From Mucilaginibacter sp. UR6-11 (GTDB taxonomy: Bacteria > Bacteroidota > Bacteroidia > Sphingobacteriales > Sphingobacteriaceae), in contig NZ_JAJIWO010000001.1 of NCBI RefSeq assembly GCF_020880695.1, positions 124,001 to 188,000 on the forward strand: DNA of 64,000 nt, in the 5' to 3' direction. Below are positions 9,167 through 19,366 of the stretch, piece after piece. Position 1 is the stretch's first letter, and every line of letters starts with the position of its first letter. The notes beneath the pieces were generated by a model. The model did not search any database. It was not told the origin of the DNA and worked only from the letters and a program-made list of their open reading frames with translations. Made by a program: the position numbers and the translations under genes.

Positions 9167-10207
9167 TTAAAATCCGTGTTGCGGGCAGGTAACCTTATAT
9201 TTGTTATTGAGCAATAATCCGATAATTATCTCGTGGGTACCATTACTTACCGTATTTAAAGACGAGGTGGTAATATCATAGGAATACCCGACATTGATAA
9301 AAGAACTTAAATTAAACCCGGCCAGTATACCGAATGAATCATTATGGCGGTACGAGCCGCCTAACCAAAACTTATCCTGGAAAGAGGCTTTTAAATTAAT
9401 ATCGTATGTTAAAGGCACTGGTTGTATCTCCTTTATTAAAACGGATGGCAACAATGTAATATCATCCGACACATATAGTTTAGTACCTGCTGTAAAAAAA
9501 TAATGCGGTACGGTTTTACTCACATCAACAGTGGTGGTAGACGTACTGAAATAAAGGTTCTGCTTTAGCAATTGCTGTACCGATACACCAACATAATAAT
9601 CACCCGAATATAGCCACGCCCCTACTCCCAGATCGGGTTTCCACTGGCTGTTATTACCATTTGCAATGGCCGGATCAAGCGCCGTGGCTAAGGTAATTTC
9701 GGACGTATTTAAACTGATATGATTAAGACCCGCGGCTACACCAACTGACAGGTTAAGCCGCGGCGCCAAACCGATATGATAAGCATAGTTTGCCGCGACA
9801 TTGGTTTGTGTAATAGGGCCCGCCTTATCAGTAACCAACGTAAATCCTATTCCGTGATGGGGTTCTGAAGCCCGGTAATTTTGGGTATATAACCTGCTTG
9901 AGGGATTTATCTCGCCACCACCCGGGAAAGCCGAAGCATCACCCTCTAAAAAGTTAGTCCCGATAGGCGCATTTACCGACAGGAAACTGGTTACCGGCGC
10001 GCCGCTTAAGCCAGTCCATTGACTGCGATACCCTAATTTTGCATCAGTATAGTTTTCAATTCCAGCTACCGCGGGGTTTAAAAGAAAGTTATTAAAAACA
10101 TATTGAGTGTACTGCGGCAACTGTTGGGCCATTGCTACCTGTGTACTGAAAGCAAAAAACACCAATAATAAATATATGGCTCTCCTCATCAAAAAATTAC
10201 GCCGCAT
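9167..10207 (-). CDS. PorP/SprF family type IX secretion membrane protein
   Basis: The 346-residue protein has a signal peptide ending at VAMAQQ and the PorP/SprF opening LPQYTQYVFNNFLLNPAVAGIENY, followed by a barrel-like pattern. In Flavobacterium, SprF is needed for surface delivery of the type B cargo SprB, and PorP/SprF proteins are commonly encoded next to such cargo. Here it is the last gene after three CHU_C-tailed proteins, separated by 165 bases. Two in-frame ATGs (10207 and one six codons later) both give a good signal peptide. The role as cargo-specific partner is inferred from family and position. Confidence 0.9.
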   Translation of the reverse strand: MRRNFLMRRAIYLLLVFFAFSTQVAMAQQLPQYTQYVFNNFLLNPAVAGIENYTDAKLGYRSQWTGLSGAPVTSFLSVNAPIGTNFLEGDASAFPGGGEINPSSRLYTQNYRASEPHHGIGFTLVTDKAGPITQTNVAANYAYHIGLAPRLNLSVGVAAGLNHISLNTSEITLATALDPAIANGNNSQWKPDLGVGAWLYSGDYYVGVSVQQLLKQNLYFSTSTTTVDVSKTVPHYFFTAGTKLYVSDDITLLPSVLIKEIQPVPLTYDINLKASFQDKFWLGGSYRHNDSFGILAGFNLSSFINVGYSYDITTSSLNTVSNGTHEIIIGLLLNNKYKVTCPQHGF

Positions 10208-10372
10208 ATACGTCTATATCTTATTGGTTGTAAAAGCAGTGATTACAAGGTTAATAAAAAGTATATTTTAATTATAATTAATTAACGAATATAGCTTTTC
10301 TAAATTATTTGGTATATAGTTAGCCTTAATATTTGCCGCTCAATTATATTATTTACAATTTTGGCACCGGTA

Positions 10373-12940
10373 CTATCGTATGATGGTTAAATTACCGGTG
10401 ATTGATTTGGTATCGGCATTAAATTTTATGATATAATAATAAGTGCCTACCGGCAATGCTGCCCCGTTGTATTGACCATTCCAGGGATTAGGATAACCCA
10501 GCGAGTAAAATACTTTATTACCATAACGGCTAAATATTTCGACAGTACATTCGGGATATTGTGCTATATTTTGTATATCCCAGGTATCATTAACCCCATC
10601 GCCGTTCGGCGTGAAAGTATTGGTAACAATAACCGCTTTTGTTTTTACTGTCAAAACCCCGGGTACATATATAATATCATAGTTGGTGGCCGATGCCCCG
10701 CTTATTGTAATTGGATATTGCCCGGGAAATGAAGTCCGTACCGCTGTTGTGGTCACTACGGGCAACGTTATTAGTTGCGAAGCATCATCGTTATTTACAA
10801 AACCGCTGTATTTTATGGTTAACACCGGATTAGCATCGCCAAAATATCTTTCTTTATTTTCGGCTGTTATAGTTAATTGCGCAGGTGTTACAACAATATC
10901 GCCCGCTACATACTCAGGAGAGTAATTACTTAATGTGAGGGTTCCGCCGGTTGGCGCTGAAGGAATTACAGCGCCCGGATAATTCCCCAAAGCTGCGGTA
11001 GCCGCCGATCCCGCCCCGTAGACTAACGTGACACTTCCGATAGTCTCATCATTCTTTAACCCTGTTGTTTTAAATGTCGTTGCACCCGCTAATGTTGTTA
11101 ATGCAGTACCATAGGTTTTGGTAACCGCGTCCGCTGTTATAGTTAAAGGAGCAAGCGTAACCTCGCTCAAAGCCGTAGCGATGCCTGCTTTTGTCGGCCC
11201 GCTGCTTAAAATGATGTTTCCGGCGTATTTATTAACGGGTGCAGTAGCTTTAAGACGCACATAAACCGGGGTGGCCAATACGGTCCCACCGGCCCCCACC
11301 AGTATATCGTCCTTAAAAGTTATGCCATCGGTACTTACCTCAAAACCCGGAGGTGGTGATACCAGGATACCTTTATCTATATGTGTACCCGATACGGTAA
11401 AACTGGTTGACGACGAAGGTGTGCCATATGAGGTAGTCTTTGCAACCATTGTTCCGGTTGTTAAAATAGCCGGCGGCGGAGGGTTTACCGTTATTGTAAA
11501 ATTAATAGGATCACTACATGTGCCAGGGGGATACTGGGGCGGTATAACTCCGTTTGGGATAGAATCAACAACCGCATTATTCTTTGTATTTACTACCGAT
11601 ACATACCGGTATTGAGCAGGCGTATAATAATTAGAAACCAAAAAGCTGGTATAGATATAGTTACCATCATAGCTAACCACAGTAAAACTGGTTGAAATAT
11701 GGTAACCTACTGATAACCAGGGGTCGCTTATTTTGATGGTGGTCACTACTTTATTGGCATCTAAATCTATAACGGCAATTTTCTCTGCATTGCCCAGGTC
11801 CCCAACAACATACAGTGATTTATTATCAGGGCTCAAATAGAAACTTTTAATTGCTAAACCGGTCCGGACGGTTGTTAAGGCAAGGTTTCCTGTATTGAAT
11901 ATGGTCACCGCATCATTAGTGTCGTCACTTGAAAAAAAGAATATTTTACTTCCGTCCCGGCTCATTAATGCCTGAATGGGTATCGAATATAACCCGATAT
12001 TTACCAAGCTGCCGGTTGAAATATCTATGATGTGCATTGTGTTTGAAAAAATGCTTGTTACATAGGCAAATTTGCTATCCGGACTTATTTCAAGTTGTAC
12101 AGGCTTGAATACCGGAACATTAAAATCAACGGTGTTTGTTAAAAGATTAATTATGGTAACAAGTCCTCCAAGCTGGTTCAATAAAATCATCCTGGTGCCG
12201 TCAGGGGTTATTGACCCACCCGTAAATAAACCAATTGGTATGCCTAAATCTATAAGTGCCTCAACCGCGTTAGTAGAAGTATTAACAACCGAAACTGTCT
12301 TAAACGAACTACCAACCGTAAACGCAGGTATATAAATTTTGCTGCCGTCGTTATTAAGTTGCAAATTAGAAATACCCAGGGGGATGTTAATATTGGCAAT
12401 AACGGTATTTGTCAGCAAGTCGACCTTGTACAGCGTATGCGTATCGCCGGCACTTGTAAAGTATCCTATAGTGCCGTCTTTACTTTTTTGCCGCAAAGTA
12501 CCGTTGGGAACCAATATGGTAGCTATTTGCGTATTGGTTGTTGGATCAATGACAGACACATAACCTCCGCTGTTACCATAAAGGGGCGGAGGTATGGGTG
12601 TAGCCACCGCATTTATATAAGCCACTATTGGTGCAGACGTTGTATTTATAGCCGTAAATGAGCCTATGTTTCCGGTACCTTTTGCCGCCAGGCCGATTTC
12701 GGGATTGCTGTTTACCCAATTAAACACACATTTCGTTACGGGAAAATCAGGAACATTCACCACATCACCATTTGTTGCCGGAATATTTACCTGCGCCTTT
12801 AAGCCGGAAATCCCTAAAAAAAAGCACAAAACAGGGGCAATAAAAAGCAATCGTTTTATTGCATCAGGTAGTTTTTTATGGGATACTAAAATCTTCAAGG
12901 CATAAAATGGCAGTACTAATTTATTAATTAAGCCTGACAT
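10373..12940 (-). CDS. Secreted YVTN beta-propeller/MBG protein with type B T9SS sorting tail
   Basis: The 855-residue protein has a long N-region and then a signal-like hydrophobic stretch (about residues 30-50). A beta-propeller of YVTN/NHL-type repeats occupies roughly residues 120-470 (repeated SPDxKxxYV and NTxTNxVxxxI units). Bacterial Ig-like and MBG-type repeats follow (TITADAVTKTYGTALT, TITAENKERYFGDANP). The final 80 residues are a CHU_C domain (FTPNGDGVNDTWDI to GTYYYIIKF). Such tails mark type IX secretion cargo. N- and C-terminal parts are clearly paralogous to the neighbouring 700-residue protein, pointing to tandem duplication. The likely role is surface display or adhesion; no catalytic site is visible. 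Confidence 0.88.
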   Translation of the reverse strand: MSGLINKLVLPFYALKILVSHKKLPDAIKRLLFIAPVLCFFLGISGLKAQVNIPATNGDVVNVPDFPVTKCVFNWVNSNPEIGLAAKGTGNIGSFTAINTTSAPIVAYINAVATPIPPPLYGNSGGYVSVIDPTTNTQIATILVPNGTLRQKSKDGTIGYFTSAGDTHTLYKVDLLTNTVIANINIPLGISNLQLNNDGSKIYIPAFTVGSSFKTVSVVNTSTNAVEALIDLGIPIGLFTGGSITPDGTRMILLNQLGGLVTIINLLTNTVDFNVPVFKPVQLEISPDSKFAYVTSIFSNTMHIIDISTGSLVNIGLYSIPIQALMSRDGSKIFFFSSDDTNDAVTIFNTGNLALTTVRTGLAIKSFYLSPDNKSLYVVGDLGNAEKIAVIDLDANKVVTTIKISDPWLSVGYHISTSFTVVSYDGNYIYTSFLVSNYYTPAQYRYVSVVNTKNNAVVDSIPNGVIPPQYPPGTCSDPINFTITVNPPPPAILTTGTMVAKTTSYGTPSSSTSFTVSGTHIDKGILVSPPPGFEVSTDGITFKDDILVGAGGTVLATPVYVRLKATAPVNKYAGNIILSSGPTKAGIATALSEVTLAPLTITADAVTKTYGTALTTLAGATTFKTTGLKNDETIGSVTLVYGAGSAATAALGNYPGAVIPSAPTGGTLTLSNYSPEYVAGDIVVTPAQLTITAENKERYFGDANPVLTIKYSGFVNNDDASQLITLPVVTTTAVRTSFPGQYPITISGASATNYDIIYVPGVLTVKTKAVIVTNTFTPNGDGVNDTWDIQNIAQYPECTVEIFSRYGNKVFYSLGYPNPWNGQYNGAALPVGTYYYIIKFNADTKSITGNLTIIR

Positions 12941-13001
12941 TTTTAATAATCATAAAAATAATTGATTAATAACAAGTTAACCTAATAATACTATTATAAT
13001 A

Positions 13002-15104
13002 TCAGCGTATAATAGCTATATAGCCGGTAATGGGTTTAGCACCACTCCTAAGCCTGATTACATAATAATAAGTACCTGCCGGAAGATCAGCATTGTTATA
13101 AGTCCCGTCCCAGGCTACGGGGTAACCAACCGATTGAAAAACCTTATTGCCAAACCGGTTCATGATCTCAACCGTACAGCCGGCATATAAATTCAGATAT
13201 TTTACATCCCAGGTGTCGTTTATGCCGTCGCCATTAGGTGTAAACGCATTGGGGGCTACAATTTCGCCTGATAATATTTCAAGCACACCGGGCACATAGC
13301 TTGTTACGGCATAATTAGCAGCTACGGCCCCGCTTACCGTTATAGGATACTTGCCTACCGGCGATATGGTAGTTGCCGTTGTTGTGATCAGGGGCGGTAT
13401 GGTTAATTGTGCCGGGCCTTCGTTATTTACAAAGCCGGCGTAGCTGACAGTCAGAACAGGATTTACATCACCTGCAAATTTGGTTTTATTATCGGCGGTT
13501 ATAGTTAACGGCGCTTTTATTACAGCACCATCAACTGGTACCTGCACATCAGCTGCCCCGGGGCTCGTTAACGTGATGTTGCCCGCCGGGCTGCCCGCCG
13601 GCGTTGTTGCTTTTAACCTCACAAAAATCTCGGTGGCAGCAACATTTCCGCCTGTACCAACAGTAAGTGTACCGGTAAAGGTTATATCATCCTTACTCAG
13701 TTCAAAGCCCGCAGGGGCTGTAACCACTATTCCGCCGGTAAGATAGTTGCCCGCCACGCTAATTGTTTGCGCGGTAGAGGCGGTGCCATAACGCGTTGAC
13801 AAAGTTGATGAAATACTGCCGGGATCTGCTATTATGGGTGCAGGATTTACTGTAATTGTATAAGTAACCGGCAAATTATTGCACCCTATGCCGGCAGATA
13901 CAAAACTACCTAGGGATATTGCACTCATTCCTCCTGTAATTATTGGCGGCAAAATTGTATTGGTTGCTGTATTAATAACGATAACCTGGTCGGGACTTTG
14001 GCAGGCTACATAAACCTCCTTACCGTTCGGACTCATGGCGATACCTTCGGGGATGCCGGGCAAAGGTAAATTCGAAACCGCTTTAGTAACCGTATTGAAT
14101 ATTGACACCGAATTTGAACCAGAGTTGGCAACATAAACCGTATTACCATCAGGCGAGATGGTTATCGCAAATGGGTTATTCCCTACCGTAACCGGGCTAA
14201 CGGTGAGGCTTTGGGCATCAATAACCGAAATGGTGTTGGTATAGTCATTTGTAATATACACTTTACTGCAATCGGGGCTTACAACGATACCGGTAACATT
14301 TAAACCTATGTCTATGGGCGACCCTATATATTTATTATCTGCCGGGTTTATAATAAAAAGCTTTCCTGTTGCTGTATTACTGTCGGCAACCACATATAAT
14401 CTTTTGCCGTCACTACTTACCGCTACAGCAAGTGCATAGGTTATTGAAAAATAAGAAACAGCATAACTTGACAGATCTATCACCGCTACCTGGTTTGAAA
14501 CTTTATGGGCCACGTAAGCTTTCTTTCCGTCAGGGCTTATAGCTATTGAACCGGCGCCTTCTTTTAAAACAATAGGCGGACCAACAGTGGTGTTAGTTGC
14601 AGCATCTATAACAGACAATGTTGAATTAGTTTTAGGGCCGTTTTGGTTATTGGCATTTACAACGTAAACATATTTTCCGTCGGGACTGACCGCCACACCC
14701 CAGGGTTGGTTATCCACCGAAACATTTTTAACCAGCAAATGGGTTGAAGTATTGATTACCGATACATTATCAGTTACCGCGTTGGCTATATATGCAAATC
14801 CATCGTTAGTTGGCGTAGCGGTTATGGTAGCAGTTACCGGTGAGTTACCGCTGTTTTTAGCTATAAAAACCGGAACATTGCCGGCTCCGCCCGAGCCCAA
14901 ACCTATTGCGGGATTATCACATACCCAGGTGTAAGTGCAACCTGAGGTTGAAAATGGCGGCAGGCTTACGGACTCGCCTACAGTTTTGTCAAAATGTAAC
15001 GTCTGCGCACTTACCCTTGCAAAAATCGAAAATAAGACGATAGTTGCAACAAGCCAATGGCTTGTTGCCGGTTTAAATTGCTTAATGGCTGCTATAAAGC
15101 TCAA
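13002..15104 (-). CDS. Secreted YVTN beta-propeller protein with type B T9SS sorting tail
   Basis: The 700-residue protein has a signal peptide (cleavage near RVSAQ). The short N-terminal domain it shares with the 855-residue neighbour contains NPAIGLGSGGAGN. A seven-unit-like YVTN propeller follows (about residues 100-400, with repeated ISPDGKxxYVA and NTxTN). Next come Ig-like/MBG modules (TITADNKTKFAGDVNP) and a CHU_C tail starting AFTPNGDGINDTWDV. It starts 9 bases after the stop of the upstream 1199-residue protein, so the two are co-transcribed. Cargo status is well supported; the ligand or function is unknown. Confidence 0.88.
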   Translation of the reverse strand: MSFIAAIKQFKPATSHWLVATIVLFSIFARVSAQTLHFDKTVGESVSLPPFSTSGCTYTWVCDNPAIGLGSGGAGNVPVFIAKNSGNSPVTATITATPTNDGFAYIANAVTDNVSVINTSTHLLVKNVSVDNQPWGVAVSPDGKYVYVVNANNQNGPKTNSTLSVIDAATNTTVGPPIVLKEGAGSIAISPDGKKAYVAHKVSNQVAVIDLSSYAVSYFSITYALAVAVSSDGKRLYVVADSNTATGKLFIINPADNKYIGSPIDIGLNVTGIVVSPDCSKVYITNDYTNTISVIDAQSLTVSPVTVGNNPFAITISPDGNTVYVANSGSNSVSIFNTVTKAVSNLPLPGIPEGIAMSPNGKEVYVACQSPDQVIVINTATNTILPPIITGGMSAISLGSFVSAGIGCNNLPVTYTITVNPAPIIADPGSISSTLSTRYGTASTAQTISVAGNYLTGGIVVTAPAGFELSKDDITFTGTLTVGTGGNVAATEIFVRLKATTPAGSPAGNITLTSPGAADVQVPVDGAVIKAPLTITADNKTKFAGDVNPVLTVSYAGFVNNEGPAQLTIPPLITTTATTISPVGKYPITVSGAVAANYAVTSYVPGVLEILSGEIVAPNAFTPNGDGINDTWDVKYLNLYAGCTVEIMNRFGNKVFQSVGYPVAWDGTYNNADLPAGTYYYVIRLRSGAKPITGYIAIIR

Positions 15105-15113
15105 AACTTTATC

Positions 15114-18100
15114 TTATCTAATAATTGTTACATAACCCGAAACCGGTTTCCGGCCACTATTTGGACTAATAATATAATAATAAGTACCAACCGGCAAATC
15201 CCCGCCGTTAAATCTGCCATCCCAAGCCCTGGCATATCCATTGGCGTAGAATACCTTAACACCAAACCGGTTAAATATCTCAACAACGGCGTTGGGGTAT
15301 TCGTTTAAGTACTTTATATCCCAGGTATCGTTTATGCCGTCGCCGTTTGGTGTAAAGGCATTGGGGATAACCGGCAGCTTTAAAACCTTTACTTCGGTTT
15401 GTAAGACAGTTGAACAGCTGCTTTCCACAATGTTTTCAGACGTTACGGTTAACGTATATCTGGTATCATCTGTCACGTTTACTACCGGATCGGCAATATT
15501 ATCGCGGCTTAACCCTGTCGACGGCGACCACTTATAAGTTAACGCGGCCCCACCGGCCACATTTGCAACCGGCCTTAGCGTAACCTGCTCGCCCTCAAGT
15601 ATGGTGTATTGTGTCGGTAAGGATACAACCGGCGACGGATTTACTTTAACCACAAAACTTGTTGAATAAGTACAACCGGTACCGTCGACTGTAAATAAAT
15701 AATTAATAGTATAAGTACCCGGCCCGGCTACCTTAGGATCAAACAAACCTTTAGCGCTTATACCCGTACCGGTAAACAACGATTTGCCGGGTAAATTAGC
15801 ATTAACGCCAATAGTTACCGCGTCATCATTCTGACAGAGGACTAAGGGCCCGGTAAATGCCGTAGTGTTATTTATCATCAGGGTGACTACAGGATTTGGG
15901 TTTATATCAATCTCTGTAGGTGGCGAACTGGCGTTAAAGCAGGTTTCGCCGGAGTAAACCACCAGTACAACATGCTTTTTTTGAACGCCGATCGAATTAT
16001 TTAATCCATAAAAATGATGATAGGTTCTGTCACTGCGCATGGTGGTCCTGTCATAGGTCACACCTTCCGTCGGGTGGTTATCATAATCAAAATACCATAC
16101 CAGTTTAGTTATACTGCCAAAGTTTGGCACTACCGACTGGTCGGTAAAAGCAACGCTGTCACTGCTGCATAAATTAGCTTTGTTTAAGACATCAAACGCT
16201 GCCCAGGGGTCTGAGCCGTTCACGGTAAATGTCTTAGACGCCGTTGTAGTGCATCCATACTTTGACGTAACCGATAAAGTAACTGTGTAATTGCCCGTTG
16301 CGGTATATGAATGTTGCGGATTTTTTTGTGTCGATGTATTCGGGTTTCCGCTTATCGCATCCCCGAAATTCCACAAATAGGTAAATTCAGATTCGGTATG
16401 GTCAGCTATGGTACTGATTGATGTAAACTGCGAATTGCGGTCGTTAACACATACATCGGGCAAAACAAAATCAACTACCGGTACGGGATTGACAATAATT
16501 GTCTTTGCCAGCGTATCGCTTATACACCCGCCGTCGGTTGTAACGACTAGCTTAACGGTACGCGTGCCGCTGGTGGCATACGTGTGAGTTGGATTTTGAA
16601 GTACAGAAGTGGTAGTATCACCAAAATCCCACGCCCAGGTTTTAATGGCTCCTTCACCAGCCCGGGACGATGATGAATTAAAGGTGACAGTTTGCCCAAT
16701 GCAATCAGGCATTGAGATTGTAAAATTAGCTACCGGCCTTGCTATAACATGTACGGTTTTAGGGTTAGATACACTGACACAGCCACTGTAATCAGTTACC
16801 GTTAAACGCACAGTATAATCATTAGCGTTTGTATACAAATGTTTAGGATTTTGATCTGCAGATGTTGTCTGGTCGCCAAAATCCCATAGCCATGATTTAG
16901 CAGCGCCAATTAAGGTAAGATCAGTCTTATTAGTAAATACCGTACTGTCGCCCAGACAATTACTGGCTGCCACCGCAAAATCAACAACCGGCGGATTGGT
17001 AATTGTAAAATCATTCTCAATATCCTGATCAGATCCGCATACATCAGCAACAGGGTCAAACACCGTTGCAACAACGTTATGTGTCCCTGCGGTGAAATTC
17101 ACCGCCTTAGGGTATTCATATACATAAAACGTTTTATTGTCTTTTATACTACTTGATTTTACGGTTGGGTTATTATCGGTAAAGATGGTGGCGCCGTCTT
17201 CCTTCCAGGTTATTTTTGTTGTTTGATAAGGCAGGGTGACCTGCATTTTATAAGCTACGTTACTGCAGCCGGCAGTTTGCGTTACTGTAGGGTTTTTGGG
17301 GTCCTGTAATGCTACAAACTCATTCAGATCCTGCAAGTTGGCGCCTGCCGCATAACCGTATGATTCGGTACTGCCAAACCCGTAAGCAATGGCATTGAAT
17401 GGGGCCGATGCACTGATGGTATGCGTACCGGCACTAAGCGAAACGGTGTTATCGCCGGTTTGCGGGCCCGAGGTTACCGCAAGTTGGGTGTACGAATAAA
17501 TGGAATTAGGTATCGGTATAAAACTGTTGGCGTAACTTGTTCCATCGAGCGTAAAGGACCCGACCGCGGCAGTTGGAATAACCACATTTACGTAGCTTCT
17601 AACAATCCGGTAATAACCGGTTGAGTATAGGGTAACATGGCTAAGCCCCTGTTCTACAGGGCTAAGGTATATCATTTCAGGATCGCCGACATCGCCAAAA
17701 CCTAGCGTGCAGTCAATCGTTCGGTTTTGCGTTGGCGAATATTGTACCACCTGTATTGGCTTGTCGCCGGTAATTATATTAGTTGTTGCCGATTTAAACT
17801 CGTAATAAAGCCCATTTATAAAAGCCGATGGACTTATTACCGAACCATTTAAGGTAACCGAAGTATTAGGATCGCTTAAAACGATACGATAAACGTCAAA
17901 TGGCCTTGATAATAATGGCGTAGTAACGTAATTTTTACCCCAGGTAGAAGTTGGATAAACCTGTTGAAATAAATTATCAGAACTAGAAGTGCTGTCAACC
18001 CCACAGCCTATGGCAATACGGCTACTGCCGGAGAAGACTGCAATTTTTTTACATGATTCGGTACTGGTACTGATAGATTGAATTTTTGTGCCGGTAAGAT

Positions 18101-18713
18101 CTTTTAATGCCAATCCCTGGTAAACCTCACCTTTATTTAAGGTTATGGTATAAGCCGAACCTGCGGGAGATCCATCCAACAATTGTGCTGTTGGGGTTAT
18201 GGATACCGTTGTATTATCCTCTGTCGCAATTATATTAAAAGTAGAGAATGCGGGGTTTGTGCGTGGCGCGTTTGAAATTTGAGTGTAATTAAGCGATAAA
18301 TACTCCTTACCCATGGCATTTACCGGCAGCAGCAAAGTAGCGCCGGATACATTAAACGCATAAATATGTGCATAAACAGCTATGGGATTGGCGGACGTTA
18401 TATGGATACCGCTTCTTCCAAATTTGCCAAAGCCGTTTAAATACGCGCTCGATGGGATATCAATAAAAGTTACCTGGTTTGCGGTTACCGTAAAATTTTG
18501 CAGTAAAGTGCCGCCAATTTCAACACTACCGGTAGTTGAGATGTCCGAGGTTATGTATAAAACCATATGGGCACCGCTAACCGGATTGGTTACACCATTG
18601 TTATGGGACATGTAGGCCGTCCAGAACTCAGTGCCTTTATTACTTTGTGAATAAGCTGTAACACTTACAAATAGTAACAGGGGAATTACTGCAATGTAAA
18701 ATGCTTTTTTCAA
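15114..18713 (-). CDS. IgGFc-binding-domain/PKD repeat protein with type B T9SS sorting tail
   Basis: The 1199-residue protein starts with a signal peptide (ending VTAYSQ). The N-terminal half (about residues 25-470) resembles the IgGFc-binding protein N-terminal domain, including NKGTEFWTAYMSHN and a series of short beta-rich blocks. At least three PKD domains follow (WLWDFGDQTTS, WAWDFGDTTTS, YLWNFGDAISG, each with a downstream HxY strand). After further Ig-like segments a CHU_C tail (AFTPNGDGINDTWDI) ends the protein. It is the first gene of the T9SS cargo run. Adhesion or matrix binding is plausible for this architecture but unproven. Confidence 0.9.
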   Translation of the reverse strand: MKKAFYIAVIPLLLFVSVTAYSQSNKGTEFWTAYMSHNNGVTNPVSGAHMVLYITSDISTTGSVEIGGTLLQNFTVTANQVTFIDIPSSAYLNGFGKFGRSGIHITSANPIAVYAHIYAFNVSGATLLLPVNAMGKEYLSLNYTQISNAPRTNPAFSTFNIIATEDNTTVSITPTAQLLDGSPAGSAYTITLNKGEVYQGLALKDLTGTKIQSISTSTESCKKIAVFSGSSRIAIGCGVDSTSSSDNLFQQVYPTSTWGKNYVTTPLLSRPFDVYRIVLSDPNTSVTLNGSVISPSAFINGLYYEFKSATTNIITGDKPIQVVQYSPTQNRTIDCTLGFGDVGDPEMIYLSPVEQGLSHVTLYSTGYYRIVRSYVNVVIPTAAVGSFTLDGTSYANSFIPIPNSIYSYTQLAVTSGPQTGDNTVSLSAGTHTISASAPFNAIAYGFGSTESYGYAAGANLQDLNEFVALQDPKNPTVTQTAGCSNVAYKMQVTLPYQTTKITWKEDGATIFTDNNPTVKSSSIKDNKTFYVYEYPKAVNFTAGTHNVVATVFDPVADVCGSDQDIENDFTITNPPVVDFAVAASNCLGDSTVFTNKTDLTLIGAAKSWLWDFGDQTTSADQNPKHLYTNANDYTVRLTVTDYSGCVSVSNPKTVHVIARPVANFTISMPDCIGQTVTFNSSSSRAGEGAIKTWAWDFGDTTTSVLQNPTHTYATSGTRTVKLVVTTDGGCISDTLAKTIIVNPVPVVDFVLPDVCVNDRNSQFTSISTIADHTESEFTYLWNFGDAISGNPNTSTQKNPQHSYTATGNYTVTLSVTSKYGCTTTASKTFTVNGSDPWAAFDVLNKANLCSSDSVAFTDQSVVPNFGSITKLVWYFDYDNHPTEGVTYDRTTMRSDRTYHHFYGLNNSIGVQKKHVVLVVYSGETCFNASSPPTEIDINPNPVVTLMINNTTAFTGPLVLCQNDDAVTIGVNANLPGKSLFTGTGISAKGLFDPKVAGPGTYTINYLFTVDGTGCTYSTSFVVKVNPSPVVSLPTQYTILEGEQVTLRPVANVAGGAALTYKWSPSTGLSRDNIADPVVNVTDDTRYTLTVTSENIVESSCSTVLQTEVKVLKLPVIPNAFTPNGDGINDTWDIKYLNEYPNAVVEIFNRFGVKVFYANGYARAWDGRFNGGDLPVGTYYYIISPNSGRKPVSGYVTIIR

Positions 18714-18801
18714 ATTGCTTATGATTTTAAAAATACTGTTTATTTAACGCAGATGATATTGTAATAATATACGCAACTTTTAATAAAACAGTTGCTAATT
18801 A

Positions 18802-19251
18802 TCAAGGCCTCGGTTTTCCCATGGCATCAAGCTGGGCGTAGGCTAGTTGTAGTTTGCTTGCCAGTTCTTTATTTTCCTGACGGAGATTATAGATCTCGAG
18901 GGCGTTTTCAATGTACATTTTAAGCTCATCATTTTGCCAGGGTTTAACCAGGTATTTGTAAACCTGGCCTCGGTTAATTGCATCCATTACAGCATTAATG
19001 TCAGAAAAACCTGTCAGCAGTATTCTTATCGTATCCGGATAAACTGGCAAAATCGATTCCAGAAACTCAATACCGGTCATCCCGGGCATACGTTGGTCTG
19101 TTACAATAACACCAATTTCCTGGCTATCCAGTATTTTACGCCCCTCTCTCGCCGAACTCGCCGTAAATATCTCGAAGTCACGCCTGAAAGCTGCTTTAAA
19201 ACTATTCAAATTGTTAATTTCGTCATCAATGTATAATACACCTATTGCCAT
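18802..19251 (-). CDS. Single-domain response regulator with C-terminal coiled coil
   Basis: This 149-residue protein is a CheY-like receiver. It has acidic pocket residues D9/D10, phosphoacceptor D52 in VIVTDQRMPGMTG, switch T80 and K103 in the LVKPW loop. After residue 112 comes an amphipathic helix (EIYNLRQENKELASKLQLAYAQ) and no DNA-binding domain. Output is therefore probably protein-protein, for example through another kinase or a phosphorelay. It is divergent from the 7TM-DISM histidine kinase gene across 115 bases and is the natural candidate partner. The receiver call is certain; the pairing is inferred from position. Confidence 0.92.
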   Translation of the reverse strand: MAIGVLYIDDEINNLNSFKAAFRRDFEIFTASSAREGRKILDSQEIGVIVTDQRMPGMTGIEFLESILPVYPDTIRILLTGFSDINAVMDAINRGQVYKYLVKPWQNDELKMYIENALEIYNLRQENKELASKLQLAYAQLDAMGKPRP

Positions 19252-19366
19252 GGTTGATATTTAGTTATTAGGATTATTTATATTTTAAATTTAAAAGATG
19301 CCCGAAATTTTAAATTTCTGTGCATTTTTATTGTTACTATAGGTTACAGCTGCTGCTTTTGTAAAA

